From the NCBI GenBank assembly GCA_905250075.1, contig CAJNOP010000012.1, forward strand, positions 1,488,001 through 1,552,000: a stretch of 64,000 nt of DNA, read 5' to 3'. Below, piece after piece: positions 50,029 to 63,739 of this stretch. Position 1 is the first letter of the stretch. Each line of letters begins with the position of its first letter. The position numbers were made by a program, and so were the translations under genes. The notes beneath the pieces were generated by a model that saw only the letters and a list, made by a program, of their open reading frames with translations, did no database searches and was not told the DNA's origin. This DNA is from Rotaria sp. Silwood1. Taxonomy: Eukaryota; Rotifera; Eurotatoria; Philodinida; Philodinidae.

Positions 50029-52684
50029 CTATTATTCGAACTGTTTATGTTGTTATGAAAAGTATATTTTACAATCAGTTGACATGCAAACACCACAGGT
50101 GTTCTATTAATAATTCTATTCATTCTTGAAACAAAATATTTTTTTTTATTTTAGTTTTCATTTTCGAATTGTGATTATTTATGAATTCAGCTGAATATTA
50201 CTTGGATAGAACAGAAATAAAACCTATGAAAATAAAAGTAACATCAATAAATAAAATTTTATTTGTTATAATATTGAAATAAAAATTATATTTTACAAAA
50301 GTCACTGGATAGTTTTTGAATATTTTATTTTCAACATTATCACCTAACATGTATTTATATTTCTTAAGAGAACAATTTTCATCCAAGCAATAGAATATTT
50401 TTTCTTTGTTATTTGCCCATTAGTCAAAAAGTTCAAAACATTATCACAATCACATGACTTTTCAAATTAAATCAGTATATTATTATCAAACTCTACTACG
50501 TTTTTGCCATGTGTTAAAAGCCTATATCACATATTTAATTACATTACATAAAATCAAAAACAATAACGGTGTTATAATGCCTCTGCATAATATTATCAGT
50601 AATAATCAAATAAATCTATATCAGAGATTCATACGACTGTAACAGACTCTGCCTTTCACTTACGCATTTCGCACATCTATCTCTTTGTATTTTTACTCGG
50701 TAAATAAGCTATGAAAGAGCAAAACTATTTATTTATTCAATGTTTTTTCAGCCTGTTTTGAACTATGAGATAATACAACGAATATTCCGCAGAGATTTGC
50801 GTGATGTTTCATGAAGTTGTGCAGGACAGCTCCGGAAATCCTTGATCCCTATACAATTAACTATTATATCACAAAAACTAAATTAACAAAAAATGCATTG
50901 ACTAAAAACTAAAAAAAAAATATGTGAATGTTTATTGAATGTTTTTTCTGTGTTATTCATATTTTTATTCAAAATAAAGAACATCTATAAGTATCATATC
51001 TAGAAATATTATTCAATAGTAAGAAAAGAAAATTAAGTTTTATGAAATTCTCTTATGGTGATGATCAAATAATTTATTGATAGTAAACACTATATTAGCA
51101 ATTCTATTCTTATGTTGACAGAAATCATTCAATCAAAATATAGAATCATGAAGTATTCAAACAAATCAGTTGACGATGAATGAATATAATCAACAGTCTA
51201 TTCTTATATTAAATTATAATCAATATAGATAATCACAATTATATAAATAAAAAACATGATTTAAAATCAGAAAAATTTTTATTAAGATTATGAAGATCAA
51301 TTATAATATAAACTAACTTAAAGTAGTAGCAAAAAAGCATCGGATTATGATAACAAGTATTTAATTTGAAAACAAATAGTGGTTTGTATAGCTAATGAAA
51401 TTCTCTATCAAATGACATGATTACTGAAGTTTTATAAATGGACTATAAGAGTAAAGTTTCTGAAAAGCCAAACATAGCAGTTTTTCGATCCTAGAAAATT
51501 ATATGAAAAATAATTTTTAAGAATGCTATGTTAAAAAGCATAATGTTTTGAATAAAACGAGAGGTTACCGCGTTTACTTTAGGCTTCTATTAAAATGTCG
51601 TAAGCATCACAAAAAAATGTGTTTTTAGTAATTGATAACTTTTAAAGGAAAGGTCGTAGAATATGAGACAAATGCTTATCTTATTCAAAATTTGATACTT
51701 TTTAATATGGTACTCATACAAAATAACCTTTACAAAGTCTTCTAGTCCATACAAATAACCACGTTTGATTTTCAGAAACCTTTCTCTCATAGTCCATCTA
51801 TGGAATATCGTTAATTAACTCACTAAATAGAAAATTGAATGAGCTATTCAAACTGCTATTCGGCTGTCAGTTAGGTAATATGGTTTCATAGAAAAAAAAA
51901 CAAAGACAAAAATTCGTCATATATTTTTGATTAATGCTATAATTAAATGATGTTTGTATTACAATAGATAGAGACATGTTTATTTACTAACTAATAAACT
52001 ATGAAAGAGAATTGCGTACAAAATTAATAATTACTATTCGTGTTTAATTATGTCATCCGGTAACGAAGTTCTCTGCAATTATTACTTAATTATAGATATT
52101 TTTTTTTGCAATGTATATCTATATTTTGATGTTATTTATTCGAATCATAATTTGATATTCTGTGTTGCGTGAGAAAATTTTCCTGTCTTGTTGAAAATAG
52201 CTTCAATTAAGTGCATGCATTCTCAATTTTATACCGAGGTTCTTTTTTTTTTTTTAATGGAAAAAAAATAGTATTATTTTTATTTTTTTTCTCACGGTCG
52301 GAAATTCCGGGTTACTTGCTAAACGGATATGCATTCTATATGATGGGCAACAATCGCGTGAGATAATCAATACAATAATATTTTTCTGTATATTCTAAAT
52401 ATAGGTTGAAAAAATGAATGTCTTCTTGAAATTTGAAGATTTACTCTATGAAATAAATATATAAATAAAGTCAGTTAATAATAGAATTCATTTATTTATG
52501 TAAAATGATTTATTTTTTCTTTTTTGTATTTGCATTTCTATGATACAATTTTTTTAAAAATAGTAGCTATAGATAAGAATAGACAAACAAACAAAATAAA
52601 CAGAAAAAAAAAGACAATTAAAGAAAAGTAAATAAGAATTTTTAGGAAAGAAAAATGTTATATTTGTTTATAATCAATACATAT
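50029..52684. other. Intergenic region, 2.66 kb
   Basis: Between the four-pass gene promoter and the LGN/Pins 3' end. AT-rich throughout. Only short frames of unlikely composition were found; no repeats or RNA genes were recognised. Confidence 0.5.
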
Positions 52685-55600
52685 TTATTGTTTTACACGG
52701 GTTCGTTTTGATGGTGTACTACTAGAAGTTGGTGATGTAAGTGGAGAATTTGCATTGATTGTCGATGGTAAACATGTTCGTTGTTGATCAATACGACGTG
52801 ATTGCAAACGATTAAGAAGTGAAAAAAAATCGTCATCTGGTAAAGTTTTAGATGTTGATTCATTCGATGAATCTTTCGATAGTAATTCTATATCTGCTGT
52901 TGTTGTTATTGACGATGATGATGTTATTGTTGATGCAGATGTTGGTCTTGTTGATGAATTATCATTAGATGCATTATGATTATGTATTGGTACAAGTACA
53001 GCACGTTGATCATCAAGACGAGAATCCTATGATAAGAAAATCAATTTCCTCTTTTTTCTTTTCTATTTCAAAGAGAACAATAACTAAATAGTATATACGA
53101 ACTTGACATTTAGCTAGTTGATCAAAAAATTGTTCATTCAATTGTGAAAGACTTTCATTTGTTGTTGAAGTATTATTATTATTATTATCATGATTAATTG
53201 CTGATGGAAGATTTGTTCGTTGATCATTAAGACGAAAACGTTGTAAACGATCTACTGTATTTAATATATCTTCAAGTTGAGCACTTGGACCTAATTTAAA
53301 AGAAATTTTTATTAACAAAATCTTTTCATAATTTTAAATCTCATATTTATTATAATACAGTATTATATTTTATTTTATTTTTAGAATAAATCGAATTCAA
53401 AGTTTGTATGCCAAGTTTTATGAATGAGTACTCATTAGAAGCTGTCAATCGGTACTGGATTCGAAAATTTTGGACATAAGTTCGTCGAATTGGTTTCGGA
53501 TACGAAAATACTAGACCCTATTCTTTTAGGTTAGTCTTAAATACGAAAATTTAGGACCTGATCTTGTCCGATTTTGTTTCGATCAGGTCCGAGTTCAACA
53601 ATTTTGAAAACATTACGTTTCAATTGTATGAGAAATGTGTAGGGTACGCTTGTTACTGAAAACAAAAAAAAAACGGGAAAAAAAAGTATCTTGTATCTTC
53701 CGTGCGACTAAACTAATCCGATTAGAAAATTGCATTAAAGAGTATCAAAGTATAGTTCGACCGAGTCAGAAAATTGAACTCGGTGAGCTCTAATACTTAT
53801 AGAATTATTTCCTTTTGCAGTGTTTTCTTTGTATCTTTTCATTTCCGTTTAGGTTTTACATTTAAACAATAGAAAATAATTCTGTAAATCCGTTAATCAT
53901 AAAAAAAAAGAATATTTTATAATCAATCGTATTGTTCAATAAGAAGAAATAATTTAAAAAAAATAAAAATAAAAAGATTCGATGCCTACGATGTCCACGT
54001 ATTGAATTTGTAGTTTCATGAGTTGTTGTTTTAAGATCACAACGTTGATCTTCAAAACGTGATTTTTGCATACGACATACAAGTTCAACTAATTCATCAT
54101 GATCAGCTGGTAAAGACTATAAAAATATTTAAGAATTTAGTTCTTTTCATCGTAGTGATTTTTACTTCTTTTCGTGGTGTTGATGGAGATTTTTTTCCAA
54201 GATGATGCATTAAATTTGTTTTTAAACTATATGAATTAAGTTTATTTTTTTTACTTTTATTTGATATAGATTTATCATTTCTTCCAATTGTATGTGAGCC
54301 AGTATATGAACGTACATCAGTTACACTACTATTAACACTTGCATTTGAATGTGCTGAATAAGGACTATGAGATGAGGAAGCTGATGAACCATTATTTGTA
54401 CCAGCACCTTCCGATAGATTTAGACTACTAGAATCAGTGCGTAAATTCTAAAAAAAAAAACAAAATCAACAATTTGAAGAAAAGACAAATAAACAAACAA
54501 ACGTTGAGCAAAATATTTGTTGGCCCAGATTTTGTTGACATTGAAATATTATCTTCTGTTGGTTCATTAATCTATATTGAATATATCAAAAATGGAAAGA
54601 AAATTTTTAAATTAATTTTTACTTCTCGTGCAAGAGCTTTATAAAGACTTTCATATTTTTTAGCTTTATCATATTGATTGATTTTTTCATTTAATTGACT
54701 TAAAACATAATAAGCACGACATTGTCCTATTGAATCTTCTAATTGTCGAGCAAAATTTAAATGTTTTTCATGAAAATAAATTGCTGTTTCATAATCATGT
54801 TTTAAACAATAAACACGACCAATTGTAAAATTCATACGTGCCATAAATGATTCATCATTCATGATTTCACCAATATTCATTGCTTCTCTTTTTATAAAAT
54901 AAAAAAATCAATTGATTTTGTTTTTTTATTTTTTTTTTAAACTAAAATTTACATACCTATAATGATGAAGAGCTTTATCAAAATCTTCTAAATATAAATA
55001 AGCATTGCCAAGATTGCCATGTGCACGACGTTCACCTGCTCGATCATTACATTCTTTTGCAATAGTTAAACGCTATGGAAAAACAAAAAAGAAAATAGAG
55101 TAACTTATTTAATGAAAAATACATGTATATTTATAAATCGTTTCTTACTTTATCAAGATACTCAATTGATGTTGAGTAATCTTGTAATAAATAATTGACA
55201 TTGCCAATATTACCTAATGTTCTTCCCTCCGCCACTTTGTCGTTTAATTCTTTGTTAAGATCAAGATTTTGTCTATCCAAAAATAAACAAATTAATAAGA
55301 ATCTGCTTTGTTTTTTGACCTACACTTATAGGAAAACACAGATGGCAAGCAAAACAAAAATAATATATTTATAATAGAACAAGAGCTAGAATATATGGAA
55401 CGACTAACAAAAATGAGACATGTTCTATCTGTTGTATTATGATACATATGCGCAATAAACAGACACATACAACCACTAACATCCATCATGCAATTATGCG
55501 AATAGAACACGACAATTGTTTGACATGTTCTATCTAAGGAAAAGAACAGAGTAATGAAAGGAAGGCCTAGATAATACCGTTCTTCCACAAAATGAACATT

Positions 55601-58053
55601 ATCGTCATTTTTTATGTGCCCGCTAAATTGAGTGACGAAGTAGTAACCAACCATGAGTGGTAAGAAAGTGAACAATGATGTCTTTTTTTATGGGTACATC
55701 GAGCTATTTTCTCTCAATGTAATGTGTAAAAGTTTCTAAACTCTTTATTGATGTTATACTCGCGTGAGATACTTTTCGATTGAAGACAATCATGAGTATT
55801 GATGCCGGCCACAACAAAAAAAAAAGAAATGACTCGAACTCCTTCATAATACATGGTCTTTGTATACATAGATCTCTTATTTTTCTATAAATAGCATTAC
55901 TCATAAGCGTATTCATTTTCTGTTACCAGCCTATTCTCTGTCTTCCATCGTCTCTCTATTCTGACACTTATGTAAAGAAGCAATCAGCTACTCTCGTCGT
56001 TGTCGCCTTCTAGAAATCACTTGATTGCCTAAAAGTCATATTCGATTGTGCTAGCAACAATCAAAAAGTTCTTTTTTTTTCGATGAACAATTAATAAAAA
56101 AAAAAAAGAAAGAAAGAAAGAAACGAGGAAAGGAAAAACGAAGTACTTTATTCCTGCCTCTTGTAACGGTTAATTCAACTTACGTGAGATTTTTTACTTA
56201 AAGTTGTTCTTATTTCGAATTAAGAATTCATTGTTTTACACATTTATGAATGTCTGATAAAAATCAGCTCTATTCTATTCACATGTAATCTCTTTAGGAG
56301 AGAATAAAAAGTCCAAATGCAACAAGAATGACAAGAAAAAACTAAGAGAAAGAACTGTTACTTGTTGTCGTTATTCTTCTGTTCAAACTAATTAGATTCC
56401 TAAAAGAGAGAAATATAGTGAATGTTGAGTGCATGTTCGACCGAAAAAATAGGGAATAACATAAACGATATAAAATTCTTTTCTTTCTGTTACGCGTTTT
56501 TTTTCCTCATTTATTATTGTCATCTCAACAAATATTCAATCGAATAGGTGAACGAGAAGTTCCCTTGAGGCTATTCATAAAAGGTAATTTATATGTATAA
56601 GTTAGTCTTTTGTTTTTAAATAAGTTTCATATAGAAATTTTTCAAGGAAACAAATTTTCTATGAATTGTTCACATTTATCTAACGAATAATATAGAGATG
56701 GTATTACTTATATGATCAGTTTTGTTAGAAAACAACCGACAACAAGAGTAGAATTCAATAATTCATGATAAGGTTCTATGCAGCTACTCGCTTGAGTTCT
56801 CATCACTCATCGAATATAACAGACAAACAGATTAACAAAAATGAAAATAAAAAAGAAGAATACTGTCTCTTGCGACAGTTTTCTATAAAAATATAGTGTA
56901 CAATACACATGTGTATTTTATGCATCTAACCCAAAGAGATTAAACCGAGCACGCACGATGCTTATCATTCGTGATTAAATTAAACTCATCTTATAAACAG
57001 GCGCATAATTATCATTTCTATAGTATATGACTATGTAAATTTCCACGCCTACTCTTTGAGCGTTCTTCAACTGTCAATATTTCGAAGAAGAAAAAAAAAG
57101 ATAGAACGAACTAAGATCAATGCGTTCAATCATCCGATTTTTATCTTGTTGCACTAAAAAGATCGCAAACTAATACTATCATTGGAAAATACATTGTTCA
57201 AGTCTGTAATTTATACCTTTTGTTATCTCGTGCACACAGAAATAAAATAATCAAAATAGCAATATGATGGTCTTCGTTATTCCTATTTATTGCTTCTCTG
57301 CCTCTTCTTTTTTTGCTTCATCCACATTGGCTCTCCGCCTTTTTTTTTTCATTCAACTAACCTCTTAAATAGATAGTTTCGGAGAGAGAGAGAGAGAGAG
57401 AGAGAAAGCAAGCGTGTCTGAAAAAAAACAAAAAGGAAACTGAGCAAGTCTAACATATGAGCAACTCAAGAAAAGAAAAGAAAGTAAGCGAGAATGAATG
57501 TAATGCACGCGGAAAATCTAACTGCATAAGAATGAGAGACAAGCAGAAAACTAAAAAAAGCATACACGACTATCCATCCATCTATCATCATCATTATATC
57601 AATGGGCAAATGAGAGAAAAAAGAGGAAAAAGATGAAATGTATGTGTTTTTTTCTGATAATGGAAGAAAAAATTAGGCTAGAATAAATAACTATATATTC
57701 ATTAACTATCAGCGTATTCGTAATAATAGATGAGGAAAATAAGATAATAAAAGAAAATTAGTTTTTTGCTTTCATTATCTATAAACTTACTCATAATAAA
57801 CAATAGATTTATTAAGTAATGTTCGAATATTCTCATTAAGTACACCACCTGTTGAATAAAGTAATTCTTTTGCTTTTAAATGATATGTTAAACCTAAATA
57901 ATAAAGTGCACGTGATTGATCTGATAAATCAAGAAATATCGATTGATGATGTTCTTGTTCTTGCTCTTGTTCTTGTTGTTTTGTATTTGGTCGATTTTCT
58001 TTTTTCGAACCATTATGATGTTTACGAGCCAATCTTTTATGTAATGTAGACAT
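52685..58053 (-). CDS. GPSM2: LGN/Pins-type G-protein signalling modulator (TPR + four GoLoco)
   Basis: Cortical scaffold of 591 residues that links G-alpha-i-GDP to NuMA/Mud to orient the mitotic spindle. Exons in transcript order: 57791-58053, 55149-55272, 54957-55072, 54623-54887, 54503-54571, 54166-54447, 53990-54116, 53103-53290, 52685-53026. TPR units occupy about residues 45-256 (ELNDKVAEGRTLGNIGNVNY, CNDRAGERRAHGNLGNAYLY). A Ser-rich linker follows, then four GoLoco motifs ending EDQR, NDQR, DDQR and DQQR near residues 395, 436, 486 and 561, each with the Arg that contacts nucleotide. Compared with human LGN, the first two to three TPRs are missing: the protein starts near the human residue-140 region with a Gln/Glu run. 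An in-frame TAA upstream of ATG 58053 supports that start. GPSM1/AGS3 is the alternative name, as invertebrates have one ancestor gene. Confidence 0.9.
53291..53989. other. LGN/Pins intron, 699 bp
   Basis: Contains GATACGAAAAT- and GGTCCGA/ACCTGATC-type short repeats around 53450-53780, suggesting a decayed insertion. No ORF was recognised. Confidence 0.4.
55273..57790. other. Largest LGN/Pins intron, about 2.5 kb
   Basis: Intervenes between the first and second coding exons. It includes a GA microsatellite (57382-57405) and A-rich tracts. A 127-codon minus-strand frame at 55292-55675 and a 70-codon one at 55704-55916 show no coding features; hidden TPR exons were looked for and not found. 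Confidence 0.55.
57382..57405. repeat. GA dinucleotide microsatellite
   Basis: About twelve GA units in the large LGN/Pins intron. Confidence 0.9.
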
Positions 58054-60363
58054 AATAAATATAATATATTATCCTAATTTTCAGAACAATGATATATGAT
58101 ACATATAAAATACAGAATATCTGTGTTTTTTTTTGTGTTTTCGTTCCAATAATCAATTGTGCTTTGTTCAATTTAAATTTATAATGACCAATGGTTAGAT
58201 AAGATGATGTACTCCATCTACAATACAATATGTTAGATAGAGCATAAAGAGAGAATATGAAAATTTTGTTTGACAGCATTAAAAAATATAAATAATTCTT
58301 TGTTTGCATTTGTTTCTATTACTAATCTTGATTAATTATTCAAATTTTAATTCTAAAAATAAACTTTTATTTAATAATGTGTTTTTATCTAAATTCAACA
58401 CTTCTTAACATCAATCGAGGGAGATAAACAATAATATTTTCCACTTGATACACACTGCTAAGAAAAACAACATAAGTACACAAACTCGCTATAGGAGATT
58501 ATTTTCCTATGCTTTCTCAAAGTTTTTATTATATATAAGTTATTAACTATGAAAGGGCGTCTGTTGGAATCGTGGACATGATGTTTCGTTCAAATCGAAG
58601 GTCTCAATGACATACTAATAAATTATAATAATAATCTTTTTCTGTCGTGCATACTTTGACACATTCGAATTTAAACAAGATTTATAGAAGTGTATCGAAT
58701 AAATGAATAATTCAAAACATCATCAGTATGTTTTCTTTTGTTGTTATGCTTGAATAAAGCTCATCGAGTTATATAAGAAGAAGTATTTTAATGTAAATTG
58801 ACGAATTTTATCCAACCATGAGAAAAAAAGAATATTAAATCCTACTGAAATTTTAAATTATTAACATATTTGATGCACTTCTGTAATTACTTAAAAATTC
58901 AAATATTTCCAGATCTGCAGATGTCATATGAATAGTTCATATATTAAATCTGTTAGTTTGTCGGCAATACACATCATTCACAATCTTGAACTAGATTATC
59001 GATAAAAAAAAAACAAAAATAAATAAAGGTTTAGCCTGAAAATATTCTAAATATGGAAAAGTTCGATTATGTGTTATAGCTCATTTAGGTGTGGAATAAA
59101 TTACTAACATGAAATATATTAATCAATCAATTGATATTTATTTAAGTAAAAACCATTTTTTAATCAATCATGACAAAAAAAATTTTCACATAATGAGACA
59201 GGCACGAAAAGATCATTGTCTAGTTTTGAATTTCAATTGAAATAAATTAATATTCTATTTGAATACAATGAACAATCAATCTATTATTTAAGTATGACAT
59301 TGTCATTGTCAAACTTCAATTATCTCTGTATAAGTTCAACGTGCAACTCTCCTATGTTCAAACAAATCCATTTGGATATTTTTTTTAGTTCATTCCAAAC
59401 ACGATCAATCTGAATTCAGGACTAATCTTCAAAATATGATTTATCTTTTTTTTTTTTTTCTAATTTAATTGTAAATTCAATATCGCGTCAGGAAACAACA
59501 AAAAACGAACTATTTTAATCATAAAAGGTGCATGACACCGCTTACAAAGAGCGCTATTCCATCTGGAAAACATTCAAAATGTTTGTTCTTATCCTATTTT
59601 TGGTATACACTACACATGAAAAATAAAGCCATTTTTATCTACAAAGTACGTCAGAAGATTGCCCGTTTTCCAGATACAATACTTTTCTTTTTTAAGAATT
59701 TTGACACACTTTTCTTGTTTTTACTTAATGATAAAATTAGCTGACTTTTTATTAACAGATGTAAAAATATTCAAACCAAAAATCATGATTAAAATATATA
59801 TATATATATATTCAAAGCTTCTCTATGCTTATTTCCTTTCTCTGTTTTGAAATATCTTTAAGTACGTAGAACATTAAAAAAATAATCTATTCTTTCCGTA
59901 AGACAAACAATTCCGTTTCCTATTCCGCTATGACAAAATAATAGGTTTTACTTTTTCCTTATTGACTGTGTAAAAAGAATGATAAATGGTTAATTATCCT
60001 AGACGTTAGTATGTCCTAGCTAATTCAGTTTTATTATAATTTGATTATTTTGTTTTTCTATAAAAAAATAATGTATAGAAATATTGTTTTCTTTTCAATT
60101 GATTAATAGCGTTAAAGATGTGCATTTATTTATTCTTTTTTAGATAGTCTATACATGCTCTTCAAGAGCAAAATTCACATAGATACATAAAAAAGAAAGA
60201 AGAAAAAAAAACGTTATATTAGACGAGACAAAATAAAGATGAATTGAATTGATAATATATTATCAAAAGATCAATCTAAATATATATATATATATAAAGA
60301 GAGAGTAAATTATTTGTTGATATAAAAATCTTTGTTGTTTTTTTTTCTTTCTTTTATTTTTGA
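58054..60363. other. Intergenic region, 2.3 kb
   Basis: Between the LGN/Pins start and the ECT2 stop, both minus. A 3' splice site just upstream of the LGN/Pins ATG (AAATTAG at about 58075-58081) implies a 5' UTR intron. A TA run lies at 59793-59811 and another near 60280-60296. No gene was seen. Confidence 0.5.
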
Positions 60364-63300
60364 CTAACATTCTTTTATTGAATGCATAAATCTCGACGGT
60401 GATTGAGGAAAATGACGTTCACTCGTAAATGAATCTTGTCGAGATGGTACACTTAATCGTTTCATTGTATTAAAATTATTATTATCTTTATCATTTATAT
60501 GTAATAATGAACTATTCGATGTTAACATTTTTTTTAAACGATTTTTTGATGATATTGGACTAAATGAAAATGTTCGACTAAGTCGACTTTTTGCTTTATA
60601 TAAACTACTAAAAGAATACAAAAAAAAATAAAATTAATCAATCATTAAAATAATCAATATCCTATAGAGAATCAACATCAAACAATTTTTATCGAATAGA
60701 CTCATGTTATTTTGATGGCAGAAGAAAAAAAAATACCCCGTCTGATTTTCTATAAAAGATTATGAATTAAGAATTATCATATAGTGAATTAAACTATTTG
60801 GTTATTTATGCTTAAAGAATAACTCTCAATATTGACGTCCTTTGCCATTTTAATATATAATCTAAGACATATATGAGATGTATGCTCTTCGCAGAAAAAC
60901 GCTTCTTCGAAAGTGTTTTTTGATCACAGAGAACGCTGTAAAGGTGACAGTGAAGGCAAAATGAGTTGAACTTTTCATGATTAACAAGCCTGTATAAGAA
61001 GTACAGGGCTCACAATAGTCTAAAGTATACCGCGAGTCTTTCGATGAAATGCTTTCCGGCGAAGAGCATTACATTCTTGGAACTCTACACTTGGTCGTTA
61101 TCATTCAAGTTCTGAACGCAGTGCCTCAAATCATCATCTCATTTTGATATAAGCTCTTGAAAATTCGATGAATCTTTACAATCTATCTTCCATGTTCACA
61201 GTATTGTCAATTTTCTTTCAATAATTGATAATAATTACAAGTGAAATATTTTTATTGATTATGTGTTAATCTCTAATATATAAACTTTTATAAAGAATTG
61301 AATGGAGTGATTTTTCATATAAATCATAAGTCTATAGAATGAATACAAATAAAATTATCAAAAAAATAGTCTGATGTTTATTCTCTATATGAAATATTTG
61401 TTATGTATTTTTATACCTTCTCAATGCACTACCAACTGAATTTAATCCACTACTCGTTGTTGCACTCATTGTTGAATGAGTTGATAATGTATCATTATCA
61501 CTCATAAAATCCATTGATGAAAGTGGTGTAAATGCTCCATTTTCTGGTCCAACATTTTCAATAAGTGACGTCTAAATATATATATATATCAATGATTTAA
61601 TGAATGATCGAAAAGTATATATTAAACAAGATGTGACACACTAGAAAGTATTTCTGACGAGTCAAAAGCTATGATTTTTTTACTTTTGTTGAATAGAAAC
61701 TTATGCACTATTTGAAATTTTTCTCATCTTCGAACAAGGCACTTGAATTTCTATATTTTCTACATAGACATTTTTGAAAAATGTAATCAATGATTTAGGT
61801 TGATATTGATATTTGACTAAGCTATGAAATTTTTTTCTAGAGGTACAAGGTTTTTAGAAAACTCATATTTTAATCTGAAACTTTGGCCATATAGAGAACT
61901 TAATTAAACTAGCTTCTATACAAAAAAAAAAATTCAGGAGTTTTGAAGAAACTTTCTTCGAAATATGAGACATTCAAGATATAAATTCTTCTCTAGGAAT
62001 AGTTTATACATGCATTTTTCAAACGCTTTATTCAAAACTTCTGAATATTTTAATAGAAACTAGTGCAGTTGAGTTCTTTGTATAAACAAATTTTTAGATC
62101 AACATTTGAATCGTCCGAAACTCTAGAGCCTCTAGAAGAAAATTCAAATAGCCTAGTAAAATTTTCATAGCAACTCTAGTTCTTTCGAATTTTTTATTAG
62201 AAAATCGTGTAATATCCATAGATAGCGACAATCTTCACCAATCGCTTATCGGATAAACAGAGACCAGTGCGATCATCATTGAAAATAAGTTTTCAAGTCT
62301 TTCAAATAGTTCCTCACTACTCTTTACAGCTAAAGACAAGACATTTCTAATCTTATGATCAGAGTCAAGTCAACACCCTATAGTTCTTTGCTTATCTAAC
62401 ATATTTTCAAGCAAGCCAAAATGAGGAAACATATCCGGTGGAAATATCGACCTACAATTTCCGTTTACATAAATGCTATTTTGAACTTTTCAAACATTAA
62501 TTTATTACTCTGGAACAAAGTATATTCTCGAAAAGAGCACTAAATTATAATAATAGACTCGTCGAAAATATGTCAAAAGTGAAGAAACATTTTGTCTAAA
62601 AACTTTTTGATTATACGTTATTAATTTACTTTATCAAGAAGACATCGTTCTTCAGCAATAGCTTTAGCTAAATGATGTAAAACTTCTGTTTTACTTGTTT
62701 GATTTAAACTCGATATAGTTGATAAAGATGTTAATGATGTCATTGAATCGGTTAAATGTGAACGTGATATTGACATATTATTATTATCAGCAACACGAAA
62801 TATTAATTGACGTGCTTGACCATCTATTGAACAAAGCATACCGAACTGTTCATTTTCTTAAAATATAAAAATGAAAAATTAATAAACGAAAAATTTTTAT
62901 TTTATCCTCATATTACCATCACATGATGATGAAGCTATATCGAATAAACTACGTATATCACTTAGTTGAATTAATGCAACATGTTTATATGATTTAGTTG
63001 ATTTAACACCGGGTGTTTTCCATGTATTAACACGTAATTTAGTTATCTAAAATGAATAAATTTAATAAAAAAAAAAGAGACCTTTTTTTTTCAAGTGTTA
63101 AATTCAATTTACTTCAATACAATCGGAGAAAAGAAAAAGTGTTAAATGTGTTCGTTTTCCTGTTAGTTCTTGTGAAAGTTCAATTAAATTAAATTTTTGT
63201 AAATAATCACGATGTGCAGCAAGTAATTCCGGCTAAATTTAATTAACACAAAAAAAAAAACGAAAAAATATAGAAAATAGTTAAAAAAAAAGAATTCTTA

Positions 63301-63739
63301 CTGGACAATTATCAATACTATTAACAATACTGAATAATGAAAGATGTTTTTCTGTTTTTCCTCGTTCTTCATTTAATTTTTTTGCTACTTCACGTAATTT
63401 ATCAATTGCATTTGTTAATAATTGATAATCATTATGTATTGTTGGAGTATATTTAAGTAGACGTTCTAAAAGTAATAAAACACTTGGTAAACGTTGAATT
63501 GGTCGAATCATTAAATCTGCTAAATGTTGTTTGCCTAATTCTGATTTATGTTCACAAATCTTTTAAATAGATCAAAACAAAAAAAAACGAAATCTTTTGA
63601 TATTTAAATTTAATAAATAATTTTTTACTTTGAGAAAAGCATAAAAACGAGAATTGCTTTTTTCAAGTGAATGTATTGCTTGAATTGTTTTATCATAAAA
63701 TTTTGTATAGGGTTGATAAACACGTAAAAGTTCGGTAGC
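60364..63739 (-). CDS. ECT2: ECT2 RhoGEF, C-terminal part (5' end beyond window)
   Basis: Guanine nucleotide exchange factor that activates RhoA at the cell equator to drive cytokinesis. Exons in transcript order: 63629-63739, 63302-63559, 63113-63232, 62917-63046, 62630-62856, 61417-61571, 60364-60607; 414 residues visible. The end of the DH domain is clear (HLADLMIRPIQRLPSVLLLL, LREVAKKLNEERGKTE). A PH-type region follows (TLFLFSDCIE, YKHVALIQLSDIRSLFDI, FGMLCSIDG). The tail SRLSRTFSFSPISSKNRLKK matches the ECT2 C-terminal basic segment KVTRAFSFS. The N-terminal BRCT half lies to the right of the window; GTAAAT reading on the minus strand at the very edge may be the next donor. The visible part is intact. 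Confidence 0.9.
61572..62629. other. ECT2 intron, 1058 bp, with dispersed repeat copy B
   Basis: Positions about 61820-62170 are co-linear with the CCAR1 intron at 40420-40770, including TTTATTCAAAACTTCTGAAT and GAAACTAGT. No ORF was seen. Confidence 0.55.

Noticed and set aside
55292-55916. Minus-strand frames of 127 and 70 codons
   Set aside because: They sit inside the 2.5 kb LGN/Pins intron and show neither TPR pattern nor splice signals.
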